From the NCBI RefSeq assembly GCF_003789055.1, contig NZ_ML119086.1, positions 248,001 to 312,000 on the forward strand: 64,000 nt of DNA, written 5' to 3'. Every line of letters begins with the position of its first letter. Positions within the stretch are counted from its first letter, which is position 1. The DNA is from Histidinibacterium lentulum (GTDB taxonomy: Bacteria; Pseudomonadota; Alphaproteobacteria; Rhodobacterales; Rhodobacteraceae). Below, piece by piece: positions 7,565 through 17,550 of this stretch. The translations under genes were made by a program, and so were the position numbers. The notes below the pieces were generated by a model. It saw only the letters and a program-made list of their open reading frames with translations, did no database searches and was not told the DNA's origin.

Positions 7565-8479
7565 TCAGGCCACGGCCCGGACCGCGACCGCCGGGGCGGA
7601 CAGATGCGGCAACCGCGACAGCAGGCTGGCCGGACAGGCCACCGGATCGACCGCGCCGGGCGTGGCGAAGAGCTTGCGCAGGAGCGCGTTGGTCAGCGCA
7701 TGGCCCGCGCGCACGCCGGTATAGCGCCCGAGGATCGGCGCGCCGGCAAGGGCGAGATCGCCCAGCGCGTCGAGCATCTTGTGCCGGACCGCCTCGTCCC
7801 GGCGCCGCCAGCCGCCCGGGCTCAGCACCCGCGCGCCGTCGACCACCACCGCATTGTCATAGGTCCCGCCAAGGGCGCGGCCTGCCGCCTGCATCTCGAG
7901 GATATCGGCCTCGCGGCAGAAGGTCCGCGCATCGGCGAGTTCCCGCCCGAACGTATCTCTGCCCATCACCAGCCGCTTCGACTGGCGTCCGATGGCGGCA
8001 TCCGGAAAGTCGATCTCGAAGTCGATGGCGGCGCAATCCGCGGGCTCGAGCCGCGCCGAGGCGTCGCCCCTCGTCACCTCGACCGGCCGCAGCACGCGCC
8101 ACACGGTCAGCGCGCCGGGGCGGCGGATCACGCCCGCGTCCCGGATCGCCGCGACGAAGGGCGCGGCGGAGCCGTCGAGGATCGGCACCTCCGGCCCGTC
8201 GATCCGCACCGTCGCGTCATGCACGCCGCACCCGGCCAGGGCCGCCATCAGATGCTCGATCGTGGCGACCGACGCCCCGCCCTCTCCGACGATGCGGGTC
8301 ATCAGGGGCGACTGCTCGACCCGGTCCCATAGCGCCGGGATACGGGCGCGGCCCAGGTCGACCCGCTCGAACACGATCCCCTGCCCCGCCGGGGCGGGAC
8401 AGAGCGTCACCGTGGCAGGCTGGCCGAAGTGGAGGCCTGCGCCGCGCAGGGTCAGAGGTCTGGCGAGGGTTGTCTGCAC
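7565..8479 (-). CDS. lpxC: UDP-3-O-acyl-N-acetylglucosamine deacetylase LpxC
   Basis: Zinc deacetylase for the committed step of lipid A synthesis in the cytoplasm. 304 residues. Family features: N-terminal TLARPLTLRGAGLHFG, the EHLMAAL motif with catalytic Glu75 and zinc ligand His76, PILDGSAAPFV, and the C-terminal RHKMLDALGDLALAG that supplies the other His and Asp zinc ligands. It starts at a GTG (8477-8479) preceded by AAGGA with 7-base spacing. A rho-independent terminator separates it from ftsZ, so it probably has its own promoter in 8480-8600; a direct repeat TTGCA-N5-TTGCA is present there but no convincing -10 was found. Stop TGA, then 121 bp to bamD. Confidence 0.97.
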   Translation of the reverse strand: MQTTLARPLTLRGAGLHFGQPATVTLCPAPAGQGIVFERVDLGRARIPALWDRVEQSPLMTRIVGEGGASVATIEHLMAALAGCGVHDATVRIDGPEVPILDGSAAPFVAAIRDAGVIRRPGALTVWRVLRPVEVTRGDASARLEPADCAAIDFEIDFPDAAIGRQSKRLVMGRDTFGRELADARTFCREADILEMQAAGRALGGTYDNAVVVDGARVLSPGGWRRRDEAVRHKMLDALGDLALAGAPILGRYTGVRAGHALTNALLRKLFATPGAVDPVACPASLLSRLPHLSAPAVAVRAVA

Positions 8480-8599
8480 GAGGTCGTCCTTCTTGTTGCC
8501 ACCGAGGTAATGTCGGGGGCGGGGCGCCTCAACTCACTCTTTGCAACCGACTGCAACATCGCGCCCGCGTGAGCGGCCCGAGCGCAACGCCTTGGCCGC

Positions 8600-8630
8600 A
8601 AAGAAAAAGGGGCCGCCTGGGCGACCCCTT
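8600..8630 (-). terminator. Rho-independent terminator downstream of ftsZ
   Basis: Read on the minus strand, an AAGGGG-T-CGCC stem pairs with GGCG-G-CCCCTT (one G-U wobble, tight loop), followed directly by TTTCTTT. It starts 25 bp past the ftsZ stop and should end the division-gene transcript before lpxC. Confidence 0.8.
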
Positions 8631-8655
8631 CTCCGATGCGTTCGCCGAAACGGGC

Positions 8656-10191
8656 TCAGTTGGCCTGACGACGCAGGAAGGCGGGGATTTCGATGCGCTC
8701 CTGCTCGGGATCGTGCTGCGGCTCCTCGGCTTCCTTGCGGAACGAGGTGACCTGCGGCTGACGCCGGGCGGCGGGAGCCTCGGCCTGCTGACCCTTCATC
8801 CGGTTGATGAGCGAGCCGACACCGAACCGGGGACGCTCCTCGTCCGCGGCGGGCGCCGGGGCGGTCTGGGCCGGGCTGCGCGCGGCGGCGGCCTGGAGCC
8901 GGGCCATGGTTTCGGGGCTCGGCTGGCCGGCGGTGGACCGGGGCGCCACGAAGGTCTCGGGCTCCGCATGGACTTCGGGCTCCGGGCGCGGGCGATAGGC
9001 GGGCGGCGGCAGTTCGTCGTCCTCCGCTTCGTCCTCGAAGATGTTCTCGGCCAGTTCTTCCTCGATGCGCGCCTCTTCCTCGTCCCGGTCGAAGAGCGTT
9101 GGCGCCTCCTGGCGAGCGGCGACGGGCTCGGCCTCGTCGCGCGGCTCGGGCTGAGGCGCGGGCCGGGAGGCGGCGACGGCATGGGCGCCGGTGCGGCGCG
9201 GCTGCGGCGCGCTCTCGGTGCGGGCCACGGCGTCGATGCCGGTGGCCACGACCGACACGCGCATCCGGCCTTCCATGGCGGTGTCGAGGGTGGACCCCAC
9301 GATGATGTTGGCGTCCGGGTCCACCTTCTCGCGGATCTTGTTCGCCGCCTCGTCGAGCTCGAACAGCGTCAGGTCATAGCCGCCGGTGATGTTGATGAGC
9401 ACGCCCTTGGCGCCCTCGAGGCTGATCTCGTCCAGGAGCGGGTTGGCGATGGCCTTCTCGGCGGCCTGAACGGCGCGGTGATCGCCCTCGGCCTCGCCGG
9501 TGCCCATCATCGCCTTGCCCATCTCGTCCATGACCGACCGGACGTCGGCGAAGTCGAGGTTGATCAGGCCGGGCTTGACCATGAGGTCGGTCACGCCCTT
9601 GACGCCCTGGTAGAGCACGTCGTCGGCAAGGGCGAAGGCCTCGGTGAAGGTCGTGTGCTCGTTGGCGAGCCGGAACAGGTTCTGGTTGGGGATGATGATG
9701 AGCGTGTCCACCACCTTCTGCAGGGCCTCGAGCCCGGCATCGGCCTGCTTCATACGCTTGCCGCCCTCGAACTGGAAGGGCTTGGTGACAACGCCCACGG
9801 TCAGAACGCCCAGCTCGCGCGCGGCCTGCGCGATGATCGGCGCGGCCCCGGTGCCGGTGCCCCCGCCCATGCCCGCGGTGATGAAGCACATATGCGCGCC
9901 GGCGAGGTGGTCGACGATCTGCTCGATGCTCTCCTCGGCCGCCGCGGCGCCGACGCTGGCGCGGGCGCCCGCGCCCAGCCCCTCGGTCACCTTCACACCC
10001 ATCTGGATCTTGGCCGGGGCGTTCGACTGCTGCAGCGCCTGGGCGTCGGTGTTCGCGACGACGAACTCCACCCCTTCCAGCTGCTTGTCGATCATGTTGT
10101 TGACAGCGTTGCCGCCCGCACCGCCGACCCCGAAAACGGTGATCCGAGGCTTGAGCTCTTCGTGCTCGGGAAGGGAGAGATTGAGTGCCAT
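8656..10191 (-). CDS. ftsZ: Cell division protein FtsZ
   Basis: Tubulin-like GTPase that forms the division ring. 511 residues, long because of a variable linker typical of Rhodobacterales. Residues 17-31 give [15 protein letters not shown], the tubulin signature GGGTGTG is at 109-115, and the T7 synergy loop ([11 protein letters not shown]) follows. From about 320 to 495 the sequence is Pro/Ala/Glu-rich linker, and the last 11 residues [11 protein letters not shown] form the conserved peptide that binds FtsA and other partners. The ATG at 10191 begins the conserved MALNLSLP; a frame extension to 10251 is basic, unconserved and unlikely. Preceded by a 531-bp gap after ftsA and followed by a terminator. 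Confidence 0.98.
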   Translation of the reverse strand: MALNLSLPEHEELKPRITVFGVGGAGGNAVNNMIDKQLEGVEFVVANTDAQALQQSNAPAKIQMGVKVTEGLGAGARASVGAAAAEESIEQIVDHLAGAHMCFITAGMGGGTGTGAAPIIAQAARELGVLTVGVVTKPFQFEGGKRMKQADAGLEALQKVVDTLIIIPNQNLFRLANEHTTFTEAFALADDVLYQGVKGVTDLMVKPGLINLDFADVRSVMDEMGKAMMGTGEAEGDHRAVQAAEKAIANPLLDEISLEGAKGVLINITGGYDLTLFELDEAANKIREKVDPDANIIVGSTLDTAMEGRMRVSVVATGIDAVARTESAPQPRRTGAHAVAASRPAPQPEPRDEAEPVAARQEAPTLFDRDEEEARIEEELAENIFEDEAEDDELPPPAYRPRPEPEVHAEPETFVAPRSTAGQPSPETMARLQAAAARSPAQTAPAPAADEERPRFGVGSLINRMKGQQAEAPAARRQPQVTSFRKEAEEPQHDPEQERIEIPAFLRRQAN

Positions 10192-10722
10192 GGTCTGTCC
10201 GCCTGTCTGTCGTCGGCCCGTGCCTGTCGGGCATGTTGCGCCTCTGATCACCGATCCTAGCGACGCAATTGTGCAACGTCACGCCAAATCAAGCCGAAAT
10301 CCGCAAAATAAGCTGTGGAAAACCGCTTTTTCGGCGAGATCCGGCCTAACTGCCGACCTGTAGCGGATGCCTGACCCGCCGACACCATATGTCGAAGCCA
10401 CGCGAAGGTGGCGCCGGAATCGCGCCCCGGCGGCGTGTTTGACTTATATTGGCTAGCCCTGCCCGGCCTGCCTCGCCGCCTCTCCTGTGGACGACTCTGT
10501 GGGAAACCTACCAGAGGAGACCGCCGGGGTCACGCGGGTTTCGTCTTTTCAGGCGGACCTGCGCGCACCTCCTCCTCGATCTCGTCGGCACCGGAATGGG
10601 CCCTCGCTCCGGCGGAGCGCCGGGGCGCAGTCCGCTGCGAGAGCGCGGTGGCCCTGCAACTCGCGGAGATCAGGCCCGTTCCCGCCGCCCGTGGCGGGTC
10701 CGAACCCGGCCGCGGGGCGCCC
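10192..10722. other. 531-bp gap between ftsA and ftsZ, probably holding the ftsZ promoter and leader
   Basis: No convincing gene is seen on either strand. GC content falls locally near 10280-10330. Such long ftsA-ftsZ gaps usually contain dedicated ftsZ promoters, allowing FtsZ levels to be set independently of the upstream operon. One sigma70-like candidate is listed separately. No CtrA-type TTAA-N7-TTAA site or DnaA box was found here. Confidence 0.5.
10254..10282 (-). promoter_or_regulatory. Candidate sigma70-type promoter for ftsZ
   Basis: On the minus strand, GTGACG (10282-10277) and TAGGAT (10259-10254) are separated by exactly 17 bp and each matches four of six consensus positions. 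The predicted start would give a leader of about 55 nt before the FtsZ ATG. Pattern match only. Confidence 0.35.
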
Positions 10723-12057
10723 TCACCAATTGTCCTTGAACCACTTCACCGCCCGCTTGAACGACCGCGCCGGATAGCGTTCGGCCGGGATCTCGAAATC
10801 CCACCATTCGTCCTGCGGATGCGCCGCGAAAAGGGCCAGCCCCACCACCGAGGCGAAGCCCGCGCCGGTGGCCGCCTGCGGCAGCCCCTGCACCCGGAGC
10901 GGCCGGCCAAGGCGGACCTGCTGTCCGAGGATGCGCGTGGCCAGCCCGTCGAGGCCGGGGATCTGGCTCGCGCCGCCCGTCAGCACGATCTGCTGGCTCG
11001 GCAGGTGCTCGAACCCCGCCGCATCGAGCCGCGCGCGCACCTCCTCGAGGATTTCCTCCACCCGCGGGCGCATGATGCCGATGAGCTCCGCCCGGCTCAC
11101 CCGGCGCCGGTCCTTCTCCCAGTCGCCGCTCTCGCCGCCGATCTCGATCTGCTCGCGGTCGTCCATACCCGTCGCGACGAGGCCGCCGTAGAAGGTCTTC
11201 ATCCGCTCGGCCTGCGCCGCGGAGATCTGCAGACCCATCGAAATGTCGGACGTGACGTGATCCCCGCCCAGCCGCACGCTGTCGGCGTAGATCATGTGTT
11301 TCTTCATGAAGATCGAGATGCCGGTGGACCCGCCGCCCATGTCGATGCAGGCCGCGCCCAGCTCCTGCTCGTCCTCGACGAGGCTCGAGATGCCCGAGAC
11401 ATAGGCCGACGAGGCCAGCCCCGCGAGGTCGAGATCGCAACGCCCGACCGCGTGGACGAGGTTCTGCACCGCAAGGTCCTCGACCGTCAGCAGATGCAGG
11501 TCGCAGGTCAGTTCGTTGCCGATCTGCCCGCGCGGATCGGCCAGCCCTGTCCTGTGGTCGAGCGCGAAGTTCACCGGCTGGGCATGGAGCACATGCCGCC
11601 CCGGCCCGTAGTCCGGCACGTCGCAGGCCGCCAGCACCCGGCCGATATCGGCCTCCTCCACGGTCTGCCCGGCGAGGTCGATCGCCCCGTCGAGCCCGTA
11701 GCTGCGCGGCCGGGCCCCGGCGAAGCTCGCGATGACGTGGTCGACCCGAACCTGCGCCATCTTCTGCGCCGCCTGCAGCGCCGTGCGGATCGCCCGCTCC
11801 GTCTCGGCCATGGCCGCGATCTCGCCGAACTTCACCCCGCGCGAGCGGGTCGTCGCCGCCCCGATCACCCGAAACGCGGACTGGCCGGCCATGGACCCCA
11901 CCCCGTCGCTCTCGCGGAACCGCTCCGGCCCGTCGAAGCGCAGGATCAGGCAGGCGATCTTCGACGTGCCCACGTCGAGCACCGCGATCACGCCGCGTTG
12001 CATGGCCGCCCGGCGCATGTTCCGCATCGCCCGCTGGGTTTCGTAAAGCTCCCTCAT
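10723..12057 (-). CDS. ftsA: Cell division protein FtsA
   Basis: Actin-like ATPase that anchors FtsZ to the membrane. 444 residues. The actin-fold phosphate 1 motif AVLDVGTSK is near residues 25-33, the phosphate 2 motif CIDMGGGSTG near 240, and the adenosine motif LTGGASQIPG near 370. The 1C subdomain and the C-terminal segment ending SFKRAVKWFKDNW, a membrane-targeting amphipathic helix, are both present. The first 20 residues are a basic extension seen in alphaproteobacterial FtsA. It lies 10 bp downstream of ftsQ, so the two are cotranscribed. Confidence 0.97.
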   Translation of the reverse strand: MRELYETQRAMRNMRRAAMQRGVIAVLDVGTSKIACLILRFDGPERFRESDGVGSMAGQSAFRVIGAATTRSRGVKFGEIAAMAETERAIRTALQAAQKMAQVRVDHVIASFAGARPRSYGLDGAIDLAGQTVEEADIGRVLAACDVPDYGPGRHVLHAQPVNFALDHRTGLADPRGQIGNELTCDLHLLTVEDLAVQNLVHAVGRCDLDLAGLASSAYVSGISSLVEDEQELGAACIDMGGGSTGISIFMKKHMIYADSVRLGGDHVTSDISMGLQISAAQAERMKTFYGGLVATGMDDREQIEIGGESGDWEKDRRRVSRAELIGIMRPRVEEILEEVRARLDAAGFEHLPSQQIVLTGGASQIPGLDGLATRILGQQVRLGRPLRVQGLPQAATGAGFASVVGLALFAAHPQDEWWDFEIPAERYPARSFKRAVKWFKDNW

Positions 12058-12067
12058 CGCCCCTGCC

Positions 12068-12937
12068 TCATTCTGCCTGTTGTCTCGCCCGGACTTCCGC
12101 CGAGCTCCTGAAGGCCGCCGCCGCGGCCGGATTGAGCCGGATCGTGGGCCGCGCCTCGTTGCGCATGTCCACGACCGCGATGTCCCGTCCCAGAAGGTCC
12201 TGGGCGCCGTCGATGGCGAGGACCCGCTCCAGCGCGCGCACCGGGTCCTCCTGCGGCAGAAGGATGCGCTGGCCCTCGTCGAGCACGAGATCCCAGCGCC
12301 GCTCGCCCATCCGGACGAGGCCCCGCACCCGGGCCGCCAGCGGCGCGGCCGCCTCGGTCAGCGCCAGCGCCTCGCCCAGCGCCTCCCGCGCGCCCTCTCC
12401 CACCACGAGCGGCAGGTCCGCCCGGTCCGCGCGCGCCGCCAGCGGCGCGACGAAGACCCCGTCCGCGTCGATCAGCCGGAGCCCGTCGCGCGCGCGCCAG
12501 ACGGCCGCCGGCACCCTCGGCGTCACCGAGACCTCGAGCACGCCGCCCGGAACCACCCGCACCCGCGCGCTCTCGACACGGTCCAGCGCCGAGACCGCGA
12601 GCCGCATCGCCTCGAGGTCGAGATCGAAGGAGGAGACCGGAAAATCCCCGGGCATCACGTCGCGCACCTCGGCCTCGAGATCCGCGTCCCCGCCGTCGAT
12701 CTCGAGACCCGCCACCATGAACTCGGGCCGGTTCTCGAACTGCTCCCGCAGATGCTGCGCCGTCTCCCGGAGCATCAGCCGGTTGCTCTCCTGGGCAAGC
12801 CAGCCGCCCACCAGGAGCGTCACCAGCGCAAGCGGAACGCCCACCCGCAACGTCCGGCGAAAGCCCGGCGTCAGCATCAGGCGCTGGTAGCGGTAGCGCC
12901 AGCGCGAGGGGGCGGGGTCGGGTCTCAGCGATCGCAC
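12068..12937 (-). CDS. ftsQ: Cell division protein FtsQ
   Basis: Bitopic divisome protein that links periplasmic and cytoplasmic division proteins with FtsB/FtsL. 289 residues. N-terminal cytoplasmic tail, one membrane helix ([21 protein letters not shown], within about 25-50), a POTRA domain starting near [11 protein letters not shown], and the beta FtsQ domain (VEVRVVPGG through [14 protein letters not shown]). The GTG start at 12937 was chosen because GGAGG lies seven bases upstream and the product begins [13 protein letters not shown], a familiar Rhodobacterales FtsQ N terminus. The frame is open far upstream but that part is only the antiphase of ddl. The start overlaps the ddl stop by 13 bp, indicating translational coupling. 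Confidence 0.93.
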   Translation of the reverse strand: MRSLRPDPAPSRWRYRYQRLMLTPGFRRTLRVGVPLALVTLLVGGWLAQESNRLMLRETAQHLREQFENRPEFMVAGLEIDGGDADLEAEVRDVMPGDFPVSSFDLDLEAMRLAVSALDRVESARVRVVPGGVLEVSVTPRVPAAVWRARDGLRLIDADGVFVAPLAARADRADLPLVVGEGAREALGEALALTEAAAPLAARVRGLVRMGERRWDLVLDEGQRILLPQEDPVRALERVLAIDGAQDLLGRDIAVVDMRNEARPTIRLNPAAAAAFRSSAEVRARQQAE

Positions 12938-13851
12938 GAGGCGTCCTCCACGATCCAGCGGCACAGGTCGGGAAAGGCGATGCCGCGATGGGCAGCCTGT
13001 TCGGGCACCAGCGAGGTCGGCGTCATGCCGGGCTGGGTGTTGGTCTCCAGAAGGATGAGCCCGTCGAGGCCCCGGCCCTCGTCCCAGCGGAAATCGGTGC
13101 GCGACACGCCGCGGCAGCCAAGGGCGGCATGGGCGCGAAGCGCGTAGTCCTCGCAGGCCGCCGCGATGTCCTCGGGGATGTCGGCGGGGACCACATGGCG
13201 CGATCCGCCTGCCGCGTATTTCGCCTCGTAGTCGTACCAGCCGTCCGTCAGGATGTCCGTGACGCCCAGCGCCCGCGCAGGCTCTCCGGCGCCCTCCCCG
13301 ATCACGCTCGTGGTCAGTTCCCGGCCCGGCGCAAAGGCCTCGACCATCACCACCTCGGGCATCTCCGCGCCCAGGTGGGGCGGGGCGTTCGCGCCCCCGG
13401 CCACGATGTAGACCCCGACGGAGGAGCCTTCGTTGTAGGGCTTGACGACATAGGGCGGCGCCATGACGTGATCCGCCTCGACCTCGGCCCGGGTGGCGAG
13501 GACGGAGGGCACCACCGGCAGTCCCGCCTCGCGGTAGACGGCCTTGGTCCGCTCCTTGTCCATGGCCAGCGCCGAGGCCAGGACACCGGAATGCGTATAG
13601 GGAAGCCGCAGCCATTCGAGGATGCCCTGCACGCAGCCATCCTCGCCCCAGCGGCCGTGCAGGGCATTGAAGACCACATCGGGCGCCGTCTCGCGCAGGT
13701 GCTCCACCAGGTCGGCGCGGGCGTCGATCTCGGTCACGCGAAAGCCCGCCTCGCGCAGCGCCGCGGCGCATTCGCGGCCCGACGACAGGGAAACCTCGCG
13801 CTCGGCCGAAAGGCCGCCTTTCAGGACCGCGACATGAGGGCCTGTGCCCAT
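12925..13851 (-). CDS. ddl: D-alanine--D-alanine ligase
   Basis: ATP-grasp ligase making the D-Ala-D-Ala dipeptide for peptidoglycan precursors in the cytoplasm. 308 residues, the usual DdlB length. N-terminal motif [16 protein letters not shown] binds the first D-Ala; [15 protein letters not shown], the ATP-binding [13 protein letters not shown] and the C-terminal [11 protein letters not shown] with the metal-binding Glu and Asn are all intact. ATG at 13851. It overlaps ftsQ by 13 bp and follows murB after a 114-bp gap in which no clear promoter was found. Confidence 0.97.
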   Translation of the reverse strand: MGTGPHVAVLKGGLSAEREVSLSSGRECAAALREAGFRVTEIDARADLVEHLRETAPDVVFNALHGRWGEDGCVQGILEWLRLPYTHSGVLASALAMDKERTKAVYREAGLPVVPSVLATRAEVEADHVMAPPYVVKPYNEGSSVGVYIVAGGANAPPHLGAEMPEVVMVEAFAPGRELTTSVIGEGAGEPARALGVTDILTDGWYDYEAKYAAGGSRHVVPADIPEDIAAACEDYALRAHAALGCRGVSRTDFRWDEGRGLDGLILLETNTQPGMTPTSLVPEQAAHRGIAFPDLCRWIVEDASCDR

Positions 13852-13965
13852 GCTCGTACTGCCTCGCGCGCACCGGTCCCCGCGCGGCGGGGCCGATCCG
13901 TCAGTTATTTTCCCGTGGTGCGCCCGGCCCTGCCTCTGAACCGGATGCTGCTCTGCCGTTCGGGT

Positions 13966-14937
13966 TCAGATGTCCGGCTGGCCGGTCCGTCCCATGTCCG
14001 GGGCCGGTTCGCCGACCCTCATGATTTCCCACTCTAGCGTCAGCCCGGAGGTCTCGTAAACCCTTTTCCGGACAAGTTCGCCCAAGGATTCAAGCTCCTC
14101 GGCAGTGGCGCCCCCGGCATTGGTGAGGAAGTTCGGATGCTTCTCGTTCATCACCGCCCCGCCGAGCCGCGCGCCGCGCAGACCGGCGGCGTCGATCAGC
14201 GACCAGGCCTTGAGTTCGTGGCTGTCGTCCGCCGCGCCGGTAGAGGAATACCCCGCCGGGTTGCGGAAGGTGGAGCCCGCCGTGCGGTCCTTCGTCGGCT
14301 GGGTGGCATCGCGGCGGGCAAGCTGCTCCTCCATCGCCGCGGCGAGCGTTCCGGGATCGCCTTCGGGCGCGTCGAACAGCGCCTCGACGATCACGGCGCC
14401 CTCGGGCAGGGCTGCGGACCGGTAGGCGAGACCGAGCGCCTCCGCGGGCAGGACCGTGACCGTCCCGTCCCGGGTCACCGCCGTGACCTCCACCAGCCGG
14501 TCGGCCACATAGGTGCCGTAGCAGCCGGCATTCATCCGCACGGCGCCACCGATGGAGCCCGGGATGGTGCGCAGGAAGATCAGGTCCCGCCCGGCCTCCG
14601 CGGCCTTCTTCGCCACCTGCGCGTCGAGCGCCGCCGCGCCCGCGCGGATGCGGCCGTCCTCCTCCACCGTGACCGAGTTGAAGCCCCGTCCGAGCCGGAT
14701 TACCACGCCCCGGACGCCGCCGTCGCGCACGATGAGGTTCGATCCGACGCCCATGGGAAAGACCGGAACCTCATCCGGCAGCCTGCCGAGGAACCCGGCA
14801 AGGTCGTCCCGGTCCGCCGGCTGAAAAAGCCAGTCCGCCGGCCCGCCCACGCGCAGCCAGGTCAGGTCCCCGAGCGCCCGGTCGGGCGTCAGCCGTCCGC
14901 GCAGACTGGTCAGCAGGTCAGGGGGTATCGCGGTCAT
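13966..14937 (-). CDS. murB: UDP-N-acetylenolpyruvoylglucosamine reductase MurB
   Basis: FAD-dependent cytoplasmic reductase forming UDP-N-acetylmuramic acid. 323 residues from the ATG at 14937. FAD-binding motifs [12 protein letters not shown] and [16 protein letters not shown] are present; the catalytic serine lies in [11 protein letters not shown] and the catalytic glutamate in the terminal LEWEIMRVG. The serine variant with a short lid places it with type II MurB. The start at 14937 fits the conserved [10 protein letters not shown] beginning; an upstream ATG at 14973 would add 12 residues and more overlap. The start overlaps the end of the preceding small membrane gene by 20 bp. Confidence 0.95.
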   Translation of the reverse strand: MTAIPPDLLTSLRGRLTPDRALGDLTWLRVGGPADWLFQPADRDDLAGFLGRLPDEVPVFPMGVGSNLIVRDGGVRGVVIRLGRGFNSVTVEEDGRIRAGAAALDAQVAKKAAEAGRDLIFLRTIPGSIGGAVRMNAGCYGTYVADRLVEVTAVTRDGTVTVLPAEALGLAYRSAALPEGAVIVEALFDAPEGDPGTLAAAMEEQLARRDATQPTKDRTAGSTFRNPAGYSSTGAADDSHELKAWSLIDAAGLRGARLGGAVMNEKHPNFLTNAGGATAEELESLGELVRKRVYETSGLTLEWEIMRVGEPAPDMGRTGQPDI

Positions 14938-15217
14938 GGGGCGCTCTCTGCCCGCTGCGGCTGCGCGCGACAAGGCCCCAGATCGCCCCGGCGGTCACCC
15001 CGGCGACCGCAGGCGCGATCATCAGGAACGCGACGATCCCGTAGCCGATGCCGTCCCATCCGTTGGTCTGCGCGCGGCCCTCGAGGACCATCCACACCCC
15101 GGCGGCGATCCCGACGAGGATGAGCACGGCGGCGGCCCACGCCTGTCCTTTGCGCGCCATCAGGAAGCCCGGGCCAAGGCCGATCAGGAAACCGATGACG
15201 GGAATGATGTAGACCAT
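14918..15217 (-). CDS. Small membrane protein of unknown function (murC-murB interval, fourth)
   Basis: 99 residues with three hydrophobic segments: about 3-20, 27-45 and 58-85. A short basic and polar loop separates them and the C terminus is charged ([15 protein letters not shown]). No family recognised. It begins with ATG at 15217, preceded by a purine-rich AGGGAGAGG, and its end overlaps the murB start by 20 bp. Conservation of such a gene between cell-wall genes suggests a role in the envelope, but nothing in the sequence specifies it. Confidence 0.7.
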   Translation of the reverse strand: MVYIIPVIGFLIGLGPGFLMARKGQAWAAAVLILVGIAAGVWMVLEGRAQTNGWDGIGYGIVAFLMIAPAVAGVTAGAIWGLVARSRSGQRAPHDRDTP

Positions 15218-15262
15218 GGTCCTCTCCCTTGCCGACGATCCGCGACGCGCGGGGACCGCGCC

Positions 15263-15541
15263 TCAGCTCGCGCGGCTGTCGCCCTTCTCCACCAGTCCCG
15301 GCAGGCGGCGGCGCAGCCAGCGGCCGAGGAAATAGACCGGCCAGCGCAGCACCGACATGCCCGCCCCGAGGCAGAGAAGTCCGATCCAGGGCCCGTTCTG
15401 CACGGTGACCCAGCCCAGCAGCGGAATGCCGAGTGCTATGAGGATATACGCGCGGGTCCAGTGGTTGTCTCTCGACGGGATCAGGGCCAGCACGTTGGCC
15501 ACGACCAGCCACACCAGCGCAGCGATCAGCGAGGGTGTCAT
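15263..15541 (-). CDS. DUF2484 family protein
   Basis: 92-residue inner-membrane protein of the DUF2484 family, found in Rhodobacterales within the mur cluster. Two or three hydrophobic segments: LIAALVWLVVANVLALIP, AYILIALGIPLLGWV and WIGLLCLGAGMSVLRWPVYFLG, followed by a basic tail (RWLRRRLPG). The ATG at 15541 has GGAAGGAG upstream at good spacing; a longer frame to 15640 is Arg/Pro-rich and overlaps the upstream gene. Function unknown; the location suggests a link to peptidoglycan precursor synthesis or division. Confidence 0.85.
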   Translation of the reverse strand: MTPSLIAALVWLVVANVLALIPSRDNHWTRAYILIALGIPLLGWVTVQNGPWIGLLCLGAGMSVLRWPVYFLGRWLRRRLPGLVEKGDSRAS

Positions 15542-15593
15542 CTCCGGCTCCTTCCTCCGCATCCGGCCCCGGCGCCTCCGGGCAGGCGCCGCG

Positions 15594-15908
15594 TCATGTC
15601 CGTGCCTCCCCGGCGGTCTCTCGAGGACCGGTGCTGCCATGGCCCGGAGGCGATTTCATGGCGCGTTCGCGCCAAAGCAGGAGCAGCGCCGCCCCCAGCG
15701 CCCAGCCCGGCGCCAGCACGAAGAGCAGCACGGCCAGCGCGTAGACCGCCCAGGCGAGCGCGCCTCCCACGCCCGCCGCCCCCAGGGCCGGCGGCGCCGC
15801 CAGCGCCAGCGCGGCAAAGCCGACGAGACCCAGCGCCAGGCGGACGGGAACGAGCGCCAGGGCCGCCCCGCCGAAGAGCGCCGCGAGAGGCAGCAGAATC
15901 CCCGTCAT
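15594..15908 (-). CDS. Small membrane protein of unknown function (murC-murB interval, second)
   Basis: 104 residues, extremely hydrophobic, Ala/Leu/Gly-rich with three or four membrane segments in residues 3-80 and a hydrophilic C-terminal tail (MKSPPGHGSTGPRETAGEART). Its ATG overlaps the stop of the preceding small gene in an ATGA arrangement, which is good evidence that it is translated. No family recognised. Confidence 0.7.
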   Translation of the reverse strand: MTGILLPLAALFGGAALALVPVRLALGLVGFAALALAAPPALGAAGVGGALAWAVYALAVLLFVLAPGWALGAALLLLWRERAMKSPPGHGSTGPRETAGEART

Positions 15909-16138
15909 CCGCCGATCCCCGCCGCCATGGCGAGCCGTCGCACCGGCTTCATCGCCATAAGCCCGGCCATCAGCGCGCCCAGTCCGGCCATCGCCTCACC
16001 CGGCGCCTGCTGCGCGTGGATCACCAGAAGCACCGCCGCCGCGCCGGCAAAGCCGAACACCAGCCGCCGCAGGATCCGCGACAGCCCCGTCACGGCCAGA
16101 AGCACCGCGACCCCGAGGACGACGGCGCCCCCCGTCAT
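15905..16138 (-). CDS. Small membrane protein of unknown function (murC-murB interval, first)
   Basis: 77 residues with two or three hydrophobic segments (about 5-22, 28-42, 50-65) and a basic end ([14 protein letters not shown]). The ATG at 16138 overlaps the murC stop as ATGA, and its own stop overlaps the next gene's start the same way, so it is tied into the murC translation unit. The frame is open much further upstream only because it runs antiphase through murC. No family recognised. Confidence 0.7.
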   Translation of the reverse strand: MTGGAVVLGVAVLLAVTGLSRILRRLVFGFAGAAAVLLVIHAQQAPGEAMAGLGALMAGLMAMKPVRRLAMAAGIGG

Positions 16139-17550
16139 GCCGAGAGCCGCCCCGGCAGGTTGTTCGCCCAGGCCGAGATCGTCCCCGCGCCCAGGCAGAC
16201 CACGATATCCCCCGGCGCCGCCTGCTCCCGCACCAGCCGCTCCAGATCGTCCTCGCTGGTGACCGCCCGCGCATGCCGGTGCCCCGCCCGGATCAGCCCC
16301 GCGACGAGGTCGTCGCGGCTCGCGCCCGGAATCGGCTCCTCGCCCGCCGCATAGACCTCGCCGATGGCCACGACATCGGCCTCGTTGAAACAGTTGCAGA
16401 AATCGTCGAAGAGCGAATGCAGACGCGAATACCGGTGCGGCTGGTGCACCGCGATCACCCGCCCCTCGCTCGCCTGCCGCGCGGCCTTCAGCACCGCCGC
16501 GATCTCCACCGGGTGATGGCCGTAATCGTCGATGATCGTGACCCCGTTCACCTCGCCCACGCGGGTGAAGCGCCGGTTCACGCCGCCGAAGGCCGCCAGA
16601 GCCGCCCGGATCTCCTCGATCTTCATGCCCAGATGCCGGGCCACCGCGACCGCCGAGAGCGCGTTCGACACGTTGTGGTCCCCCGGCATCGGCAGGGTGC
16701 AGCCCTCGATCACCCGGCCCTCGGCCTGCAGCGCCACGTCGAAATGCGCCACGCCCTTCTCGTATCTGAGGTTCACCGCCCGCACGTCCGCCTGCGCGTT
16801 GAAGCCGAAGGTCACCACGCGCCGGTCGGTGATCCGGCTCACGAGGCGCTGGACCTGCGGATGGTCGGTGCAGCAGACGGCGAGCCCGTAGAACGGGATG
16901 TTCGACACGAACTCCTCGAAGCCCCGGTGCAGCCGCTCCTCGGTGCCCCAGTGCTCCATGTGCTCGGGGTCGATGTTGGTGACGACGGCGATGGTCGCGG
17001 GCAGGCGGTTGAAGGTGCCGTCGCTCTCGTCGGCCTCCACCACCATCCACTCGCCCTCGCCGACCCGGGCGTTGGAGCCATAGGCATGGATGATGCCGCC
17101 GTTGATCACCGTGGGATCGAACCGGCCCGCATCCAGCAGCGCCGCGACCATGGTGGTGGTCGTGGTCTTGCCATGGGTGCCCGCCACCGCGACGTTCGAT
17201 TTCAGCCGCATCAGCTCGGCCAGCATCTCGGCCCGGCGCACCACCGGCAGGCCGCGCCGTCTCGCCTCGTCGAGTTCCACATTGCCGGGCTTGATCGCCG
17301 AGGAGATCACCACGACCTCCGCGCCGGCAAGATTGTCCTCGGCCTGACCTTCGAAGATGTGGGCGCCGAGCTGTTCCAGCCGCCGCGTGATCGGCGTGGC
17401 CTTGAGGTCCGAGCCCTGGACGACATAGCCGTGGTTCAGCAGGACCTCCGCGATGCCCGACATGCCGATCCCGCCGATCCCCACGAAATGGATCGGTCCC
17501 ACGTCGAGCGGAACCTTCGTCGCTGCCATCATCTGCGTGCCGTCCATCAT
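16135..17550 (-). CDS. murC: UDP-N-acetylmuramate--L-alanine ligase MurC
   Basis: Mur ligase adding L-Ala to UDP-MurNAc in the cytoplasm. 471 residues. N-terminal Rossmann motif [15 protein letters not shown] (21-35), ATP loop [12 protein letters not shown] (123-134), the EADESDG and [11 protein letters not shown] metal and substrate motifs, and the C-terminal [10 protein letters not shown] characteristic of MurC rather than MurD/E/F. The ATG at 17550 overlaps the murG stop as ATGA and has AAGGA six bases upstream. Part of the ftsW-murG-murC coupled run. Confidence 0.98.
   Translation of the reverse strand: MMDGTQMMAATKVPLDVGPIHFVGIGGIGMSGIAEVLLNHGYVVQGSDLKATPITRRLEQLGAHIFEGQAEDNLAGAEVVVISSAIKPGNVELDEARRRGLPVVRRAEMLAELMRLKSNVAVAGTHGKTTTTTMVAALLDAGRFDPTVINGGIIHAYGSNARVGEGEWMVVEADESDGTFNRLPATIAVVTNIDPEHMEHWGTEERLHRGFEEFVSNIPFYGLAVCCTDHPQVQRLVSRITDRRVVTFGFNAQADVRAVNLRYEKGVAHFDVALQAEGRVIEGCTLPMPGDHNVSNALSAVAVARHLGMKIEEIRAALAAFGGVNRRFTRVGEVNGVTIIDDYGHHPVEIAAVLKAARQASEGRVIAVHQPHRYSRLHSLFDDFCNCFNEADVVAIGEVYAAGEEPIPGASRDDLVAGLIRAGHRHARAVTSEDDLERLVREQAAPGDIVVCLGAGTISAWANNLPGRLSA

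Noticed and set aside
6802-10260. Long plus-strand open frame, nominally 1152 codons, opposite bamD, lpxC and ftsZ
   Set aside because: Antisense shadow of certain genes, low-complexity Arg/Gly/Pro composition, crosses several real gene boundaries and a terminator.
12938-13873. N-terminal extension of the ftsQ frame
   Set aside because: This part is ddl read in another frame; the GTG at 12937 with GGAGG upstream and a family-like N terminus marks the real start.
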